Positions 26,252 through 35,049 of a stretch of DNA of 64,000 nucleotides are shown here, one piece after another. This DNA comes from Phycicoccus sp. Soil802. Lineage in GTDB: Bacteria; Actinomycetota; Actinomycetes; Actinomycetales; Dermatophilaceae. The stretch spans positions 550,080-614,079 of the forward strand of contig NZ_LMSS01000006.1 of NCBI RefSeq assembly GCF_001429605.1, in the 5' to 3' direction. Within the stretch, counting starts at the first letter, position 1. The number at the start of each line of letters is the position of its first letter. The notes under the pieces are model-generated. The model had not been told where the DNA came from. It saw only the letters and a program-made list of their open reading frames with translations, and did not search any database. Both the position numbers and the translations under genes were made by a program.

Positions 26252-26489
26252 GTGCTCCTGCGAGTGCAGGGGTGTTCACACGTCCACTGTTCAGTTGGTG
26301 CTGCTCTCACAGCCTACCGTCCAACGCCGACGGCCCCGCACGTATTTCCATCCCGGGGCCCTCTGTCCAAGGTTTGTCCAATCCAGTGCGGGGCCGGCGT
26401 CGAACCCCACGCGCAGGGTCCGGACGTGCGGCCAGCGGTGACCGCGCTTCCGGGACCACCACACCGCAGTGGATTCCTGGAGGACAAGC

Positions 26490-27131
26490 ATGTTCGCTCG
26501 ACGCTTCACGACAGCGATGGTGACCCTCGGCCTCGCCGGCACGGCCACCCTCGTCAGCGCACCATCCGCCTCGGCGCACGGGTGGGACCACTCCGCCACG
26601 GGCACCCGCAGCCTCGCGGCGGTGCTCGCCAGGGACGGGTCCGGCTTCGACCGGAACTGGAACGACTTCGACATCGTCGACACCGCGGTCACGGCAGTGC
26701 TGACCGCCAAGCCGGGCTCGGCCGTCGGGGTCCTGGCCGACGGGACGGTCCCCCTCACGGCGTTCCTGCCCACCGACCGGGCCTTCCGCCACCTCGCGTC
26801 CGACCTCACCGGCAAGCACTACACCTCGGAGTCGGCGGTCTTCGCCGACGTCGCCTCCCTGGGCATCGACACCGTCGAGGCCGTCCTGCTCTACCACGTG
26901 GTCCCCGGGGCGACGATCACCTACCGCCAGGCCCTGGCCGCCGACGGCGCGACCCTCACCACGGCGTCCGGTGGCACCGTGCAGGTCGACGTGGTCGGCC
27001 GGTGCTTCGTCTCGGTGGTGGACGCCGACCCCAGCGACCGAAACCCCTGGGTCGTGCGGGCCGACCTCAACAAGGGCAACGCCCAGATCGCGCACGGGAT
27101 CTCCGAGGTGCTGCGACCGCTCGACCTCTGA
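26490..27131 (+). CDS. Secreted fasciclin-domain protein
   Basis: A 213-residue exported protein. The signal peptide (about 1-30, cleavage after ASA-HG) precedes one FAS1 domain. FAS1 motifs are TAFLPTDRAFRHLA and LLYHVVPGATITYRQAL, and the C-terminal NAQIAHGISEVLRPLDL matches the final beta strand. FAS1 proteins mediate adhesion or matrix contact. The start is fixed by GGAGG 6 nt upstream. It is a single gene, convergent with the CAP-domain lipoprotein across a shared hairpin. Confidence 0.9.
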   Translation: MFARRFTTAMVTLGLAGTATLVSAPSASAHGWDHSATGTRSLAAVLARDGSGFDRNWNDFDIVDTAVTAVLTAKPGSAVGVLADGTVPLTAFLPTDRAFRHLASDLTGKHYTSESAVFADVASLGIDTVEAVLLYHVVPGATITYRQALAADGATLTTASGGTVQVDVVGRCFVSVVDADPSDRNPWVVRADLNKGNAQIAHGISEVLRPLDL

Positions 27132-27143
27132 GCCGGACAGCCG

Positions 27144-27183
27144 ACCGAGCCGCGAGCGCGACAGCGGGCACCCGCGGCTCGGT
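27144..27183. terminator. Bidirectional terminator-like hairpin
   Basis: Perfect 11-bp arms ACCGAGCCGCG / CGCGGCTCGGT with an 18-nt loop lie between the convergent fasciclin and CAP genes. The right arm touches the CAP stop codon. Confidence 0.6.
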
Positions 27184-27947
27184 CAGCCCCCGAAGTCCTG
27201 GGTCCAGTAGTGGCCGTACGACCCGCCGGTGGCATGGCCGACGCCGAGGGCCGTGAAGGAGCAGTTGAGGATGTTCGCCCGGTGGCCCGAGCTGGCCATC
27301 CACGACCTCATCACGGCTGAGGCGGTGCTCTGCCCGGCGGCGATGTTCTCACCGATCGTGCTGCCCCGGTAGCCCGCGGCGCGGATGCGGTCGGCGAAGG
27401 TGCGGCCGTCCTTGCTGGTGTGCGAGAAGTAGTCCTTCACCGCCATGTCGGCGCTGTGTCGCTGCGCGGCGGTCTGGAGGGCGGAGTTGGCCCGCACCGC
27501 ACGGCAGCCCGCCTTCGACCGCTCGGAGTTCACCAGCGACAGGACCTGCCCCGCGACCCCGCCACTGGACGGCGGCGTGGGTGCGGGCGTGGGCGAAGGT
27601 CTGGGTGGCGGCTTCGGTGCCGGCTTGGGTGACGGCTTGGGGGTGGCCCGCGGCGGGCTCGTGGCCGTCCCGGTCCGCGACGCCGCCGGACGAGCCGTGC
27701 GGGTGGCCGTGGTCGGGCGGGTGGTCGGGGTGCTCGTGGTCGGCACCGTGGTGGCGGCCGTCCCTGCCGAGCTGGTGGTCGCCCCGGCCCCGGTTGGACC
27801 CCCCGCTCGTTCAGCGTCGTCGGCGCAGGCGGCCAGCGAGGTCAGGGCCAGGGCCAACGCAGCCAGGGCCGGGACGCGGCAGATCGGGCGGTGCGAGATC
27901 GGGCGGTGCGGCGGGCGGTGAATCAGTCGTCGTGCGGTGCCGGTCAC
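27183..27947 (-). CDS. CAP-domain (SCP/PR1) lipoprotein
   Basis: A 254-residue protein. The basic N-terminus and hydrophobic stretch end in the lipobox SLAAC (about residue 37), predicting a membrane-anchored lipoprotein. A Thr/Pro-rich then Lys/Pro-rich linker (about 40-125) spans the cell wall. The CAP domain (about 130-254) shows LSLVNSERSKAGC, HSADMAVKDYFSHTS, GENIAAG and WMASSGHRANIL, including the conserved His/Glu site. Function in actinobacteria is unknown. GTG 27947 is chosen because GAGGAGAT lies just upstream; longer frames have no support. Confidence 0.88.
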   Translation of the reverse strand: MTGTARRLIHRPPHRPISHRPICRVPALAALALALTSLAACADDAERAGGPTGAGATTSSAGTAATTVPTTSTPTTRPTTATRTARPAASRTGTATSPPRATPKPSPKPAPKPPPRPSPTPAPTPPSSGGVAGQVLSLVNSERSKAGCRAVRANSALQTAAQRHSADMAVKDYFSHTSKDGRTFADRIRAAGYRGSTIGENIAAGQSTASAVMRSWMASSGHRANILNCSFTALGVGHATGGSYGHYWTQDFGG

Positions 27948-28009
27948 GGGGGGATCTCCTCGAGCGGGGAGCGTGGGGCAGCGGCCGCAGCCGCGACCGG
28001 TCGCCCAAC

Positions 28010-28393
28010 CTACGCTCCTTGGGCCTCGAAATCGTCCCTGGCGGCCACGATCCGGCCGACGTGGGCCTCGGCCCAGTCGGTGAGCACGGCGATCGGTCCA
28101 CCCAGCGAGACCCCGAGGTCGGTGAGCGCGTAGTCCACCCGTGGTGGCACCTGGGCGAACACCGTGCGGGTCAGCAGCCCGTCGCGCTCCATCGCCCGCA
28201 GGGTCTGGGTGAGCACCTTGGGGGCCACGCCGGCGACCCGCTGGCGCAGCGCCGTGAAGCGCAGCGGACCGTCGATGAGGGCGCCGATCACCAGGACCGT
28301 CCACTTGTCACCGATCCGGTCGAGCACCACCCGGGTGGGGCAGTCGGGGTCGAAGGCGTTGCCCCGCTCGAGCTCGTCGCGCTTGGTAACCAT
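28010..28393 (-). CDS. HxlR-family transcriptional regulator
   Basis: A 127-residue winged-helix protein of the HxlR type. It has C-x-T-x-VLDRIGDKWTVLVIGAL, then PLRFTALRQRVAGVAPKVLTQTLRAMERDGLL and the wing RTVFAQVPPRVDYALT. The single Cys in DPDCPTR is at the redox/electrophile-sensing position used by some family members. It is divergent from an NmrA-like oxidoreductase with operator-like dyads between them, the usual target arrangement. Confidence 0.93.
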   Translation of the reverse strand: MVTKRDELERGNAFDPDCPTRVVLDRIGDKWTVLVIGALIDGPLRFTALRQRVAGVAPKVLTQTLRAMERDGLLTRTVFAQVPPRVDYALTDLGVSLGGPIAVLTDWAEAHVGRIVAARDDFEAQGA

Positions 28394-28404
28394 GAGGTAC
28401 TTAT

Positions 28405-28438
28405 AGCACGTTGAAGTGCTCAGTTACCAATGGTTACT
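28405..28438. promoter_or_regulatory. Candidate HxlR operator and divergent promoter
   Basis: The 100-bp divergent region is AT-richer than its surroundings. It carries the dyad AGCAC-gttgaa-GTGCT (28405-28420) and the near-palindrome AGTTACCAATGGTTACT (28422-28438). TTACTTATAG-like sequence near 28400 could be a -10 box of the regulator. Assignment rests on position and symmetry only. Confidence 0.5.
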
Positions 28439-28493
28439 GTCGCAGCGATCCACCATCCCCGCTCGACACCACCTTTGAACGAGAGGCACCACC

Positions 28494-29123
28494 ATGACGA
28501 AGAACACCCCGCTGAGGATCGCTCTGTTCGGCGCCAGCGGCATGATCGGCTCGCGGATCGCGACCGAGGCCGTCTCGCGCGGCCACGCGGTCACCGGCTA
28601 CACCCGCCGCAGCGGTCAGCTGCCGCCCGGCGTCACGGCGGCGACCGGCGACCTCGCCGACGAGACGACCGTCAAGGACGCCGCGACGACCCACGACGTC
28701 GTCCTCTCCGCGACCGGTCCGAGCCGCACCGGCGAGAGCCACGAGCCGTGGCTCGAGTCCGTGCAGAACCTCGTCGACCACGCCATCGGGGCCCGCGTGC
28801 TCTTCGTCGGTGGTGCCGGCTCGCTGCTCACCCCCGAGGGCACCCGCCTGCTCGACTCCCCCGGCTTCCCGCCGGAGTATGCCGCCGAGGCCACCTCGGG
28901 CGCGGCCGCCCTGGACCTCTTCCGCGCGGCTCCCGAGGACCTGGACTGGACCTTCGTCTCGCCGGCCCCGGTGATCGCGCCCGGCGAGCGCACCGGCAGC
29001 TACCTGGTCGCCCTGGACACCCCGGCAGGCGGCTCCATCAGCGCCGAGGACTACGCCGTCGCGCTGGTCGACGAGCTGGAGCAGCCGCGCCACCGCCGCC
29101 AGCGGTTCACCGTCGCGAACTGA
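28494..29123 (+). CDS. NAD(P)-binding NmrA-like protein
   Basis: A 209-residue Rossmann protein. The dinucleotide motif IALFGASGMIGSRIATEA occupies about residues 8-26. It continues with THDVVLSATGP and a C-terminal LVDELEQPRHRRQRF, as in the atypical SDR/NmrA or YwnB-like group. It may act as an NAD(P)H-dependent reductase or redox sensor. It is divergent from the HxlR regulator, a common pairing for quinone or electrophile response, which is an inference. Followed by palindromic repeat C. Confidence 0.88.
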   Translation: MTKNTPLRIALFGASGMIGSRIATEAVSRGHAVTGYTRRSGQLPPGVTAATGDLADETTVKDAATTHDVVLSATGPSRTGESHEPWLESVQNLVDHAIGARVLFVGGAGSLLTPEGTRLLDSPGFPPEYAAEATSGAAALDLFRAAPEDLDWTFVSPAPVIAPGERTGSYLVALDTPAGGSISAEDYAVALVDELEQPRHRRQRFTVAN

Positions 29124-29151
29124 CGCCCGCACGGCATACCCCTCTCCCGCC

Positions 29152-29199
29152 CTGTTGGAAGCGAAACGCCCGGAGATCCGGCAGCTTCGCTTCCAACAG
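29152..29199. repeat. Palindromic intergenic repeat, copy C (best copy)
   Basis: Perfect 14-bp inverted arms CTGTTGGAAGCGAA / TTCGCTTCCAACAG surround a 20-nt core containing CCGGAGATCCGG. It is the least decayed member of a family also seen at 5164 and 8652. It is placed 29 nt after the stop of the NmrA-like gene and could double as its terminator. Confidence 0.75.
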
Positions 29200-29351
29200 A
29201 GCCGGGGAGACGACGAGCCCGTCCGCATCGCGGGCGGGCCGTCTCACTTGTCGGGACCTCACTAGGATCGGAGCCACCCTGCCCGCCCCCCGTGCTCCTC
29301 GAACTTCGCCGGCTCCCACCACCTCCCGGGGGCCGACCACCTGGAGGTCAA

Positions 29352-32300
29352 GTGTTCAGCAAGGTCCTCGTCGCGAACCGGGGTGAGATCGCGGTCCGCG
29401 CGTTCCGCGCCGCCACCGAGCTCAGCGCCAAGACGGTCGCCGTGTTCCCCTACGAGGACCGCAAGTCCGAGCACGTGCTCAAGGCCGACGAGGCCTACCG
29501 GATCGGCGAGCAGGGCCACCCGGTCCGCGCCTACCTCGACCCCGAGGCGATCGTGCGGACTGCCGTCGAGGCCGGCGCCGACGCGATCTACCCCGGCTAC
29601 GGCTTCCTGTCCGAGAACCCCGACCTCGCCGAGGCCTGCGCCAACGCCGGCGTCACGTTCGTCGGCCCGCCGGCCTCGGTCCTGCACCTCACCGGCAACA
29701 AGGCGCGAGCCATCGCCGCGGCCAAGCAGGCCGGGCTCCCCACGCTCCAGAGCGCCGAGCCCAGCACCGACATCGACGCCCTCGTGGCCGCAGCCGAGGA
29801 GATCGGCTTCCCGATCTTCGCCAAGGCCGTCGCGGGTGGCGGTGGCCGAGGCATGCGACGGGTCGAGCGTCGTGAGGACCTGCGCGAGGCGCTCGAGGCC
29901 TGCATGCGCGAGGCCGAGTCGGCCTTCGGTGACCCGACCGTCTTCCTCGAGCAGGCCGTGGTCAAGCCCCGCCACATCGAGGTGCAGATCCTCGCCGACG
30001 GCGAGGGCAACGTCATCCACCTGTTCGAGCGCGACTGCTCGGTGCAACGGCGCCACCAGAAGGTCGTCGAGATCGCGCCGGCCCCCAACCTCGACCCCGA
30101 GCTGCGCGAGCGGATGTGCGCCCACGCCGTCGCCTTCGCCAAGGAGATCGGCTACGTCAACGCCGGGACGGTCGAGTTCCTGCTCTCCCCCGACGGCCGC
30201 TACGTCTTCATCGAGATGAACCCGCGGATCCAGGTCGAGCACACCGTCACCGAGGAGATCACCGACGTCGACCTGGTCAGCTCGCAGCTGCGGATCGCCA
30301 GCGGCGAGACGCTGGCCGACCTCGGGCTCTCGCAGGACACCCTGCAGATCCGCGGGGCGGCGCTCCAGTGCCGCATCACCACGGAGGACCCGGCCAACGA
30401 GTTCCGGCCCGACACCGGCCGGATCACCACCTACCGCTCCGCCGGCGGCGCGGGTGTCCGGCTCGACGGCGGCACCGTCTTCGTGGGGGCCGAGATCGGC
30501 GCCCACTTCGACTCGATGCTGGTCAAGCTCACCTGTCGCGGCCGCGACTTCCCGACGGCGGTCCGGCGCGCCCGCCGGGCCCTGGCCGAGTTCCGGATCC
30601 GCGGGGTGTCGACCAACATCCCGTTCCTCCAGGCCCTGTTGGAGGAGCCGGACTTCCAGGCCGGCCGGCTCTCGACGTCGTTCATCGACGAGCGCCCCGA
30701 CCTGCGCACGGCGCGGATCCCGGCCGACCGCGGGACCAAGCTGCTCACCTACCTCGCCGACGTGACGGTCAACCAGCCGCACGGTCCGGGCCGCACCCGC
30801 GTCTCACCGCGCGCCAAGCTGCCGGCCATCGACCGGTCGACTCCCCCGCCGCCCGGTGCCCGCGACCGGCTGCTGCGCCTCGGCCCGCAGGCGTTCGCCG
30901 AGGAGCTGCGGGCCCAGGAGGCCGTCGCCGTCACCGAGACCACCTTCCGCGATGCCCACCAGTCGCTGCTGGCCACCCGGGTGCGCACCCGCGACCTGAT
31001 GCACGTGGCCCCCCACGTCGCCCGGCTCACCCCCCAGCTGCTGTCGGTCGAGGCGTGGGGCGGTGCCACCTACGACGTCGCGCTGCGCTTCCTCGCGGAG
31101 GACCCGTGGGACCGGCTCGCGGCCCTGCGCGAGGCGATGCCCAACCTCCCGCTCCAGATGCTGCTGCGCGGGCGCAACACCGTGGGCTACACGCCCTACC
31201 CGACCGAGGTCACCGACGCCTTCGTCACCGAGGCGGCCGGCACCGGCATCGACATCTTCCGCATCTTCGACGCCCTCAACGACGTCGACCAGATGCGGCC
31301 GGCCATCGAGGCGGTCCGCGCCACCGGCACCGCGGTGGCGGAGGTCGCGCTCTGCTACACCGGCGACCTCACCAGCCCGGACGAGAAGCTCTACACCCTC
31401 GACTACTACCTGCACCTGGCCGACCAGATCGCCGAGGCCGGGGCCCACGTCATCGCCATCAAGGACATGGCCGGCCTGCTGCGCGCCCCGGCGGCCCGCA
31501 CCCTCGTCACCGCACTGCGCGAGCGGTTCGACCAGCCGGTGCACCTGCACACCCACGACACCGCCGGTGGCCAGCTGGCCACCCTGCTCGCGGCCATCGA
31601 CGCCGGAGTGGATGCGGTCGACGTCGCGAGCGCGGCGATGGCCGGCACCACCTCCCAGCCGCCGATGTCGAGCCTGGTCGCCGCCACCGACGGCACCGCG
31701 CGGGCCACCGGGCTGGACCTCCGGGCGGTCAACGACCTCGAGCCCTACTGGGAGGCGGTGCGGCAGCTGTACTTCCCGTTCGAGTCCGGCCTGCCCTCCC
31801 CCACCGGTCGCGTCTACACGCACGAGATCCCCGGCGGCCAGCTCTCCAACCTGCGCCAGCAGGCCATCGCCCTCGGGCTCGGCGACCACTTCGAGGAGGT
31901 CGAGGACATGTATGCCGCGGCCAACCGCATCCTCGGCAACATCGTCAAGGTGACCCCCAGCAGCAAGGTCGTGGGTGACCTCGCGCTGGCCCTGGTCGGG
32001 GCCAAGGCCGACCCGGCCGACTTCGAGGCCAACCCCACGAAGTACGACATCCCCGACTCCGTGATCGGCTTCCTCTCGGGCGAGCTGGGTGACCCGCCCG
32101 GGGGCTGGCCAGAGCCGTTCCGCACCAAGGCGCTCGAGGGTCGCACCCCGAAGCCGCGCGTGACCGAGCTGGGCGACGACGACCGGGCCGCCCTCCAGGC
32201 CGATCCCCGGCACACCCTCAACCGGCTGCTCTTCCCGGGTCCGACGACCGAGTTCGAGAAGTCCCGCGACGCCTACTCCGACCTGGCCGTCCTCGGCACC

Positions 32301-32732
32301 CGCGAGTTCCTCCACGGGCTCGAGGTCGGGTTCGAGCACGAGATCGACCTCGAGCCCGGCAAGCGCCTGCTGCTCGGCCTCCAGTCGGTGTCGGACGCCG
32401 ACGACCGCGGCATGCGCACCGTGATGTTCACGATGGGTGGCCAGCTGCGTCCCGTCCAGGTGCGGGACGAGCGGATCGCGGTCGACGTCAAGGCCGCCGA
32501 GAAGGCCGACCCCGCAGCGAAGGGCCAGGTGGCTGCGCCGTTCGCCGGGGTCGTCAGCCTCGCGGTCGAGGAGGGCGCGAGCGTCGAGGCCGGTGCCGTC
32601 GTGGCGACGATCGAGGCGATGAAGATGGAGGCCAGCATCACCGCGCCGGTCGCCGGCTCGGTGCAGCGGCTGGCCATCGGCTCGCAGCAGCAGGTCGAGG
32701 GCGGCGACCTCATCCTCGTGATCAGCTCGTAG
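29352..32732 (+). CDS. pyc: Pyruvate carboxylase
   Basis: This enzyme carboxylates pyruvate to oxaloacetate with ATP and biotin, the main anaplerotic step. The 1126-residue protein has the biotin carboxylase domain (1-450, LVANRGEIAVRAFRAA, ATP-grasp loop GGGGRGMRRVE). The carboxyltransferase domain is about 520-800 (ETTFRDAHQSLLATRVRTRD, HTHDTAGGQ). The PYC linker/allostery domain follows, and the biotinyl domain carries the attachment Lys about 1091 in EAMKMEA. GTG 29352 is set by GGAGG 4 nt upstream and gives the canonical VFSKVLVANRGE start. Single gene. Confidence 0.97.
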   Translation: MFSKVLVANRGEIAVRAFRAATELSAKTVAVFPYEDRKSEHVLKADEAYRIGEQGHPVRAYLDPEAIVRTAVEAGADAIYPGYGFLSENPDLAEACANAGVTFVGPPASVLHLTGNKARAIAAAKQAGLPTLQSAEPSTDIDALVAAAEEIGFPIFAKAVAGGGGRGMRRVERREDLREALEACMREAESAFGDPTVFLEQAVVKPRHIEVQILADGEGNVIHLFERDCSVQRRHQKVVEIAPAPNLDPELRERMCAHAVAFAKEIGYVNAGTVEFLLSPDGRYVFIEMNPRIQVEHTVTEEITDVDLVSSQLRIASGETLADLGLSQDTLQIRGAALQCRITTEDPANEFRPDTGRITTYRSAGGAGVRLDGGTVFVGAEIGAHFDSMLVKLTCRGRDFPTAVRRARRALAEFRIRGVSTNIPFLQALLEEPDFQAGRLSTSFIDERPDLRTARIPADRGTKLLTYLADVTVNQPHGPGRTRVSPRAKLPAIDRSTPPPPGARDRLLRLGPQAFAEELRAQEAVAVTETTFRDAHQSLLATRVRTRDLMHVAPHVARLTPQLLSVEAWGGATYDVALRFLAEDPWDRLAALREAMPNLPLQMLLRGRNTVGYTPYPTEVTDAFVTEAAGTGIDIFRIFDALNDVDQMRPAIEAVRATGTAVAEVALCYTGDLTSPDEKLYTLDYYLHLADQIAEAGAHVIAIKDMAGLLRAPAARTLVTALRERFDQPVHLHTHDTAGGQLATLLAAIDAGVDAVDVASAAMAGTTSQPPMSSLVAATDGTARATGLDLRAVNDLEPYWEAVRQLYFPFESGLPSPTGRVYTHEIPGGQLSNLRQQAIALGLGDHFEEVEDMYAAANRILGNIVKVTPSSKVVGDLALALVGAKADPADFEANPTKYDIPDSVIGFLSGELGDPPGGWPEPFRTKALEGRTPKPRVTELGDDDRAALQADPRHTLNRLLFPGPTTEFEKSRDAYSDLAVLGTREFLHGLEVGFEHEIDLEPGKRLLLGLQSVSDADDRGMRTVMFTMGGQLRPVQVRDERIAVDVKAAEKADPAAKGQVAAPFAGVVSLAVEEGASVEAGAVVATIEAMKMEASITAPVAGSVQRLAIGSQQQVEGGDLILVISS

Positions 32733-32815
32733 CCCGCCACCGCACCCACACCCCGTTTGGGCCGCGGCAAACCGGGTAGGCCGGACACATCAACCCCTAC
32801 CCAAAGGAGATTGCC

Positions 32816-32989
32816 ATGGGCGCCGACGACAAGATGAAGAACATGGGTGAGGACCTGTCCGGGAAGGCCAAGGAGGCCACCGGCAAGGTGACCGACAACG
32901 AGCGCCTCGAGGCCGAGGGCAAGGCCGACCAGACCGAGGCCGACCTCAAGCAGGCCGGCGAGAAGGTCAAGGACGCGTTCAAGAACTGA
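32816..32989 (+). CDS. CsbD-family stress protein
   Basis: A 57-residue, highly charged, Lys/Glu/Ala-rich protein with the CsbD pattern GEDLSGKAKEATGKVTDN and EGKADQTEADLKQAGEKV. The start is fixed by AAAGGAGA 6 nt upstream. CsbD-like proteins are general-stress proteins of unknown mechanism, likely intrinsically disordered. It is monocistronic and followed by a strong hairpin at 33001-33036. Confidence 0.92.
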   Translation: MGADDKMKNMGEDLSGKAKEATGKVTDNERLEAEGKADQTEADLKQAGEKVKDAFKN

Positions 32990-33000
32990 GCCCGGTCGCC

Positions 33001-33036
33001 GGTATGCCGCGTGCGGACCTCCGCACGCGGCGTACC
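33001..33036 (+). terminator. Hairpin terminator containing the GTATGCCG octamer
   Basis: Arms of 16 nt (GGTATGCCGCGTGCGG / CCGCACGCGGCGTACC, one position a G-T wobble in RNA) with loop ACCT lie 11 nt after the csbD stop. The stem begins with the over-represented octamer. Confidence 0.75.
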
Positions 33037-33046
33037 GGTACGAGGC

Positions 33047-33080
33047 TGCAGGTTTCGTTCCAATTGGAGGGATACCTGCA
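33047..33080. repeat. Possible decayed fourth copy of the palindromic repeat
   Basis: TGCAGGT and ACCTGCA form 7-bp arms around a segment with TTTCGTTCCAATTGGA, similar to the TTCGCTTCC arm of the copy at 29152. The 20-nt core is missing. It lies between convergent csbD and the DUF2207 gene. Membership in the family is tentative. Confidence 0.35.
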
Positions 33081-33122
33081 CGGGCGGCCGGGACATCGCC
33101 CTCCAGCGTCGGGCCGCAGGCC

Positions 33123-35045
33123 CTACCAGGAACCGCCCGAGCTGCCGCCTCCACCGCCGCCGGAGAAGCCGCCGCCCCCGGAGAAGCCGGAGCCTCCCGA
33201 GCTGCCGGGCGTGCTCGTGAAGGTGCCCCCAGCGGTGGTCGCGAAGGAGTCCATGTCGCGGGCGATGCCGTCGTAGTCGAACCCGCCCGAGCCGATGTAC
33301 CAGAGCGGTGCCGCCATCGAGTGTCCGGCGGCCGCGGCCGCCTCGGCCACCTGGCGGAAGGTGGCCGCCCACTGCGAGGCGACCCCGAAGACGATGGCGT
33401 AGGGGAGGTAGCGGCTGAAGATGTCCTGCGCCTCCTCCCACTTGATCTGGGTGGCCTCGGCGGTCACGAGGTACTGCTTGAACCCCTCGGACTGGGCGAG
33501 CACCGCGCTGCCCTCGGCGGTGCGGGCGGCCATCCGCTGGCCGAGGAACCCGACGATGAGGCCGGCCAGGATCAGTCCGCCGAGCAGGATGAAGGCCGGC
33601 GGGATCGGGAGGCCGGTGCCGGCCCCGAGGTCCGAGAGCGGACCGCCGAGCCACACGAAGAGGAAGAACGAGCCGACCACCAGGATCGCGCCGAGGGCGG
33701 TCCAGGTCGCGCGCTGCGACTCCGGCGAGCGACGGAACCAGCCGCGCCGCACCACTTCGTCGTACATCAGCTGCTGGACCCTGCCCAGGGTCGGCTTGAA
33801 GTGGTTCTTGAGGCTGGAGAGGGTCCGCGTGGGACCGCTCTCGAAGAGGCCCACGAGGAGCGCCTCCTCGTAGGGCAGCAGCGCGGTCCGGGACTGCTCG
33901 GCCGTCGGGGTGGTGCGGGTCAGCCGCCAGTCCTTCCCCTGGAGGAAGCCGCCCTCCTCGTCAGCGATGGTGAGGTGGCCACGGGCGGCGAGGTCGATGA
34001 TCGTGGCGGAGACGTCGATCGTGTTGGCGGTCTCGTCGATGACCGTGCCGACCAGCCCGGGTTGCACGCCGTCCGGCGGGGTGAACTGGACCGCGACGGG
34101 GCCGCTGCGGCCGCGCACCACGTGCCCCTCCTCCCCCACGACCGGGCTGAGCCCCGGGGTGAGCCCGGCGTACTGCTCGTCGCGCCCGCGGGTGTAGACG
34201 AGGGTCCCCATCAGCCCGGCCGCGAGCAGCGGGATGGTGATCCCGGCGCCGGCCGCGAGCGCGCCGAGCGCCTTCGACGTCGTCGAGGTGACGATCACGC
34301 CGTCGTCGGAGACCTGCCCTTCGTGGAGCACCGGGTCGAGCGGGCCGAACCCGTCGATCGGCAGCGACGCCAGGATGGAGACGCCCTGGCCGGCCCCGGC
34401 CCTGGGCGCGCTGAACTGCGCGCTGGCGCCCGGCGTGGCGGTGCAGCGCTCGGTCGAGCCGAACTCCCCGATGAAGCACTCGGCCCGGTCGCTCGCCCCG
34501 GGTCCGGTCACGGTGGCGCTGACGTCCTCGTAGACGTTGTCGTCGGAGGCGTCGACCAGGTTGTAGTAGACCTCCGCGTGGTCGGTGAAGCCGTTGACGT
34601 AGGCCTCGAGGTGGTAGCGCACGACGTAGGTCTGCGTGCCGCTCACCGTCTCGTCGGCCCGGCCCACCCGGATCCGCATCGCCGAGCCGTCGGTCGCGTC
34701 GGTCACCGAGACGTCGGCCGGCGCCCCCGAGGGTGAGCTGGCCGAGACCTGGGACAGCGGGTACTCGCGGAAGGTGTCCGTGCGGTCCTGGTAGCCCACG
34801 CGGACCGTGACGAACCGCTCGATGCCGTGTCGCTCCTCCCCCTGCGGAAAGTGCCAGGTGATGTTCTCGACGACGTCGAGCGAGCCGTCCTCGTTGGCGG
34901 TGATGTCGACGTGGAACCGGGTGGCCAGGTCGTCCGGGGCGGCAGCGACGGCGCTCGAGGCGCCGAGGACGAGGGCAGCGGAGGCGAGCAGCAGGGCGAG
35001 TCCCGCCCCGGCGGCATACCGTCGTCCGCCCCCGCGCACGCGCAT
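33123..35045 (-). CDS. DUF2207 predicted membrane protein
   Basis: A 640-residue protein. A signal peptide (about 1-36) precedes an extracellular beta-rich DUF2207 domain (about 40-240, starting ATRFHVDITANEDGSLDVVENITWHFP). Further segments are a membrane helix near 265, a cytoplasmic region, two helices near 440-490, and a glycine/serine-rich C-terminal tail (GGGFSGGGGGGSSGGSW). The family is widespread but without known function. ATG 35045 is preferred because the longer frame runs back into smpB. It lies 4 nt downstream of smpB. Confidence 0.9.
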   Translation of the reverse strand: MRVRGGGRRYAAGAGLALLLASAALVLGASSAVAAAPDDLATRFHVDITANEDGSLDVVENITWHFPQGEERHGIERFVTVRVGYQDRTDTFREYPLSQVSASSPSGAPADVSVTDATDGSAMRIRVGRADETVSGTQTYVVRYHLEAYVNGFTDHAEVYYNLVDASDDNVYEDVSATVTGPGASDRAECFIGEFGSTERCTATPGASAQFSAPRAGAGQGVSILASLPIDGFGPLDPVLHEGQVSDDGVIVTSTTSKALGALAAGAGITIPLLAAGLMGTLVYTRGRDEQYAGLTPGLSPVVGEEGHVVRGRSGPVAVQFTPPDGVQPGLVGTVIDETANTIDVSATIIDLAARGHLTIADEEGGFLQGKDWRLTRTTPTAEQSRTALLPYEEALLVGLFESGPTRTLSSLKNHFKPTLGRVQQLMYDEVVRRGWFRRSPESQRATWTALGAILVVGSFFLFVWLGGPLSDLGAGTGLPIPPAFILLGGLILAGLIVGFLGQRMAARTAEGSAVLAQSEGFKQYLVTAEATQIKWEEAQDIFSRYLPYAIVFGVASQWAATFRQVAEAAAAAGHSMAAPLWYIGSGGFDYDGIARDMDSFATTAGGTFTSTPGSSGGSGFSGGGGFSGGGGGGSSGGSW

Positions 35046-35049
35046 GCCC

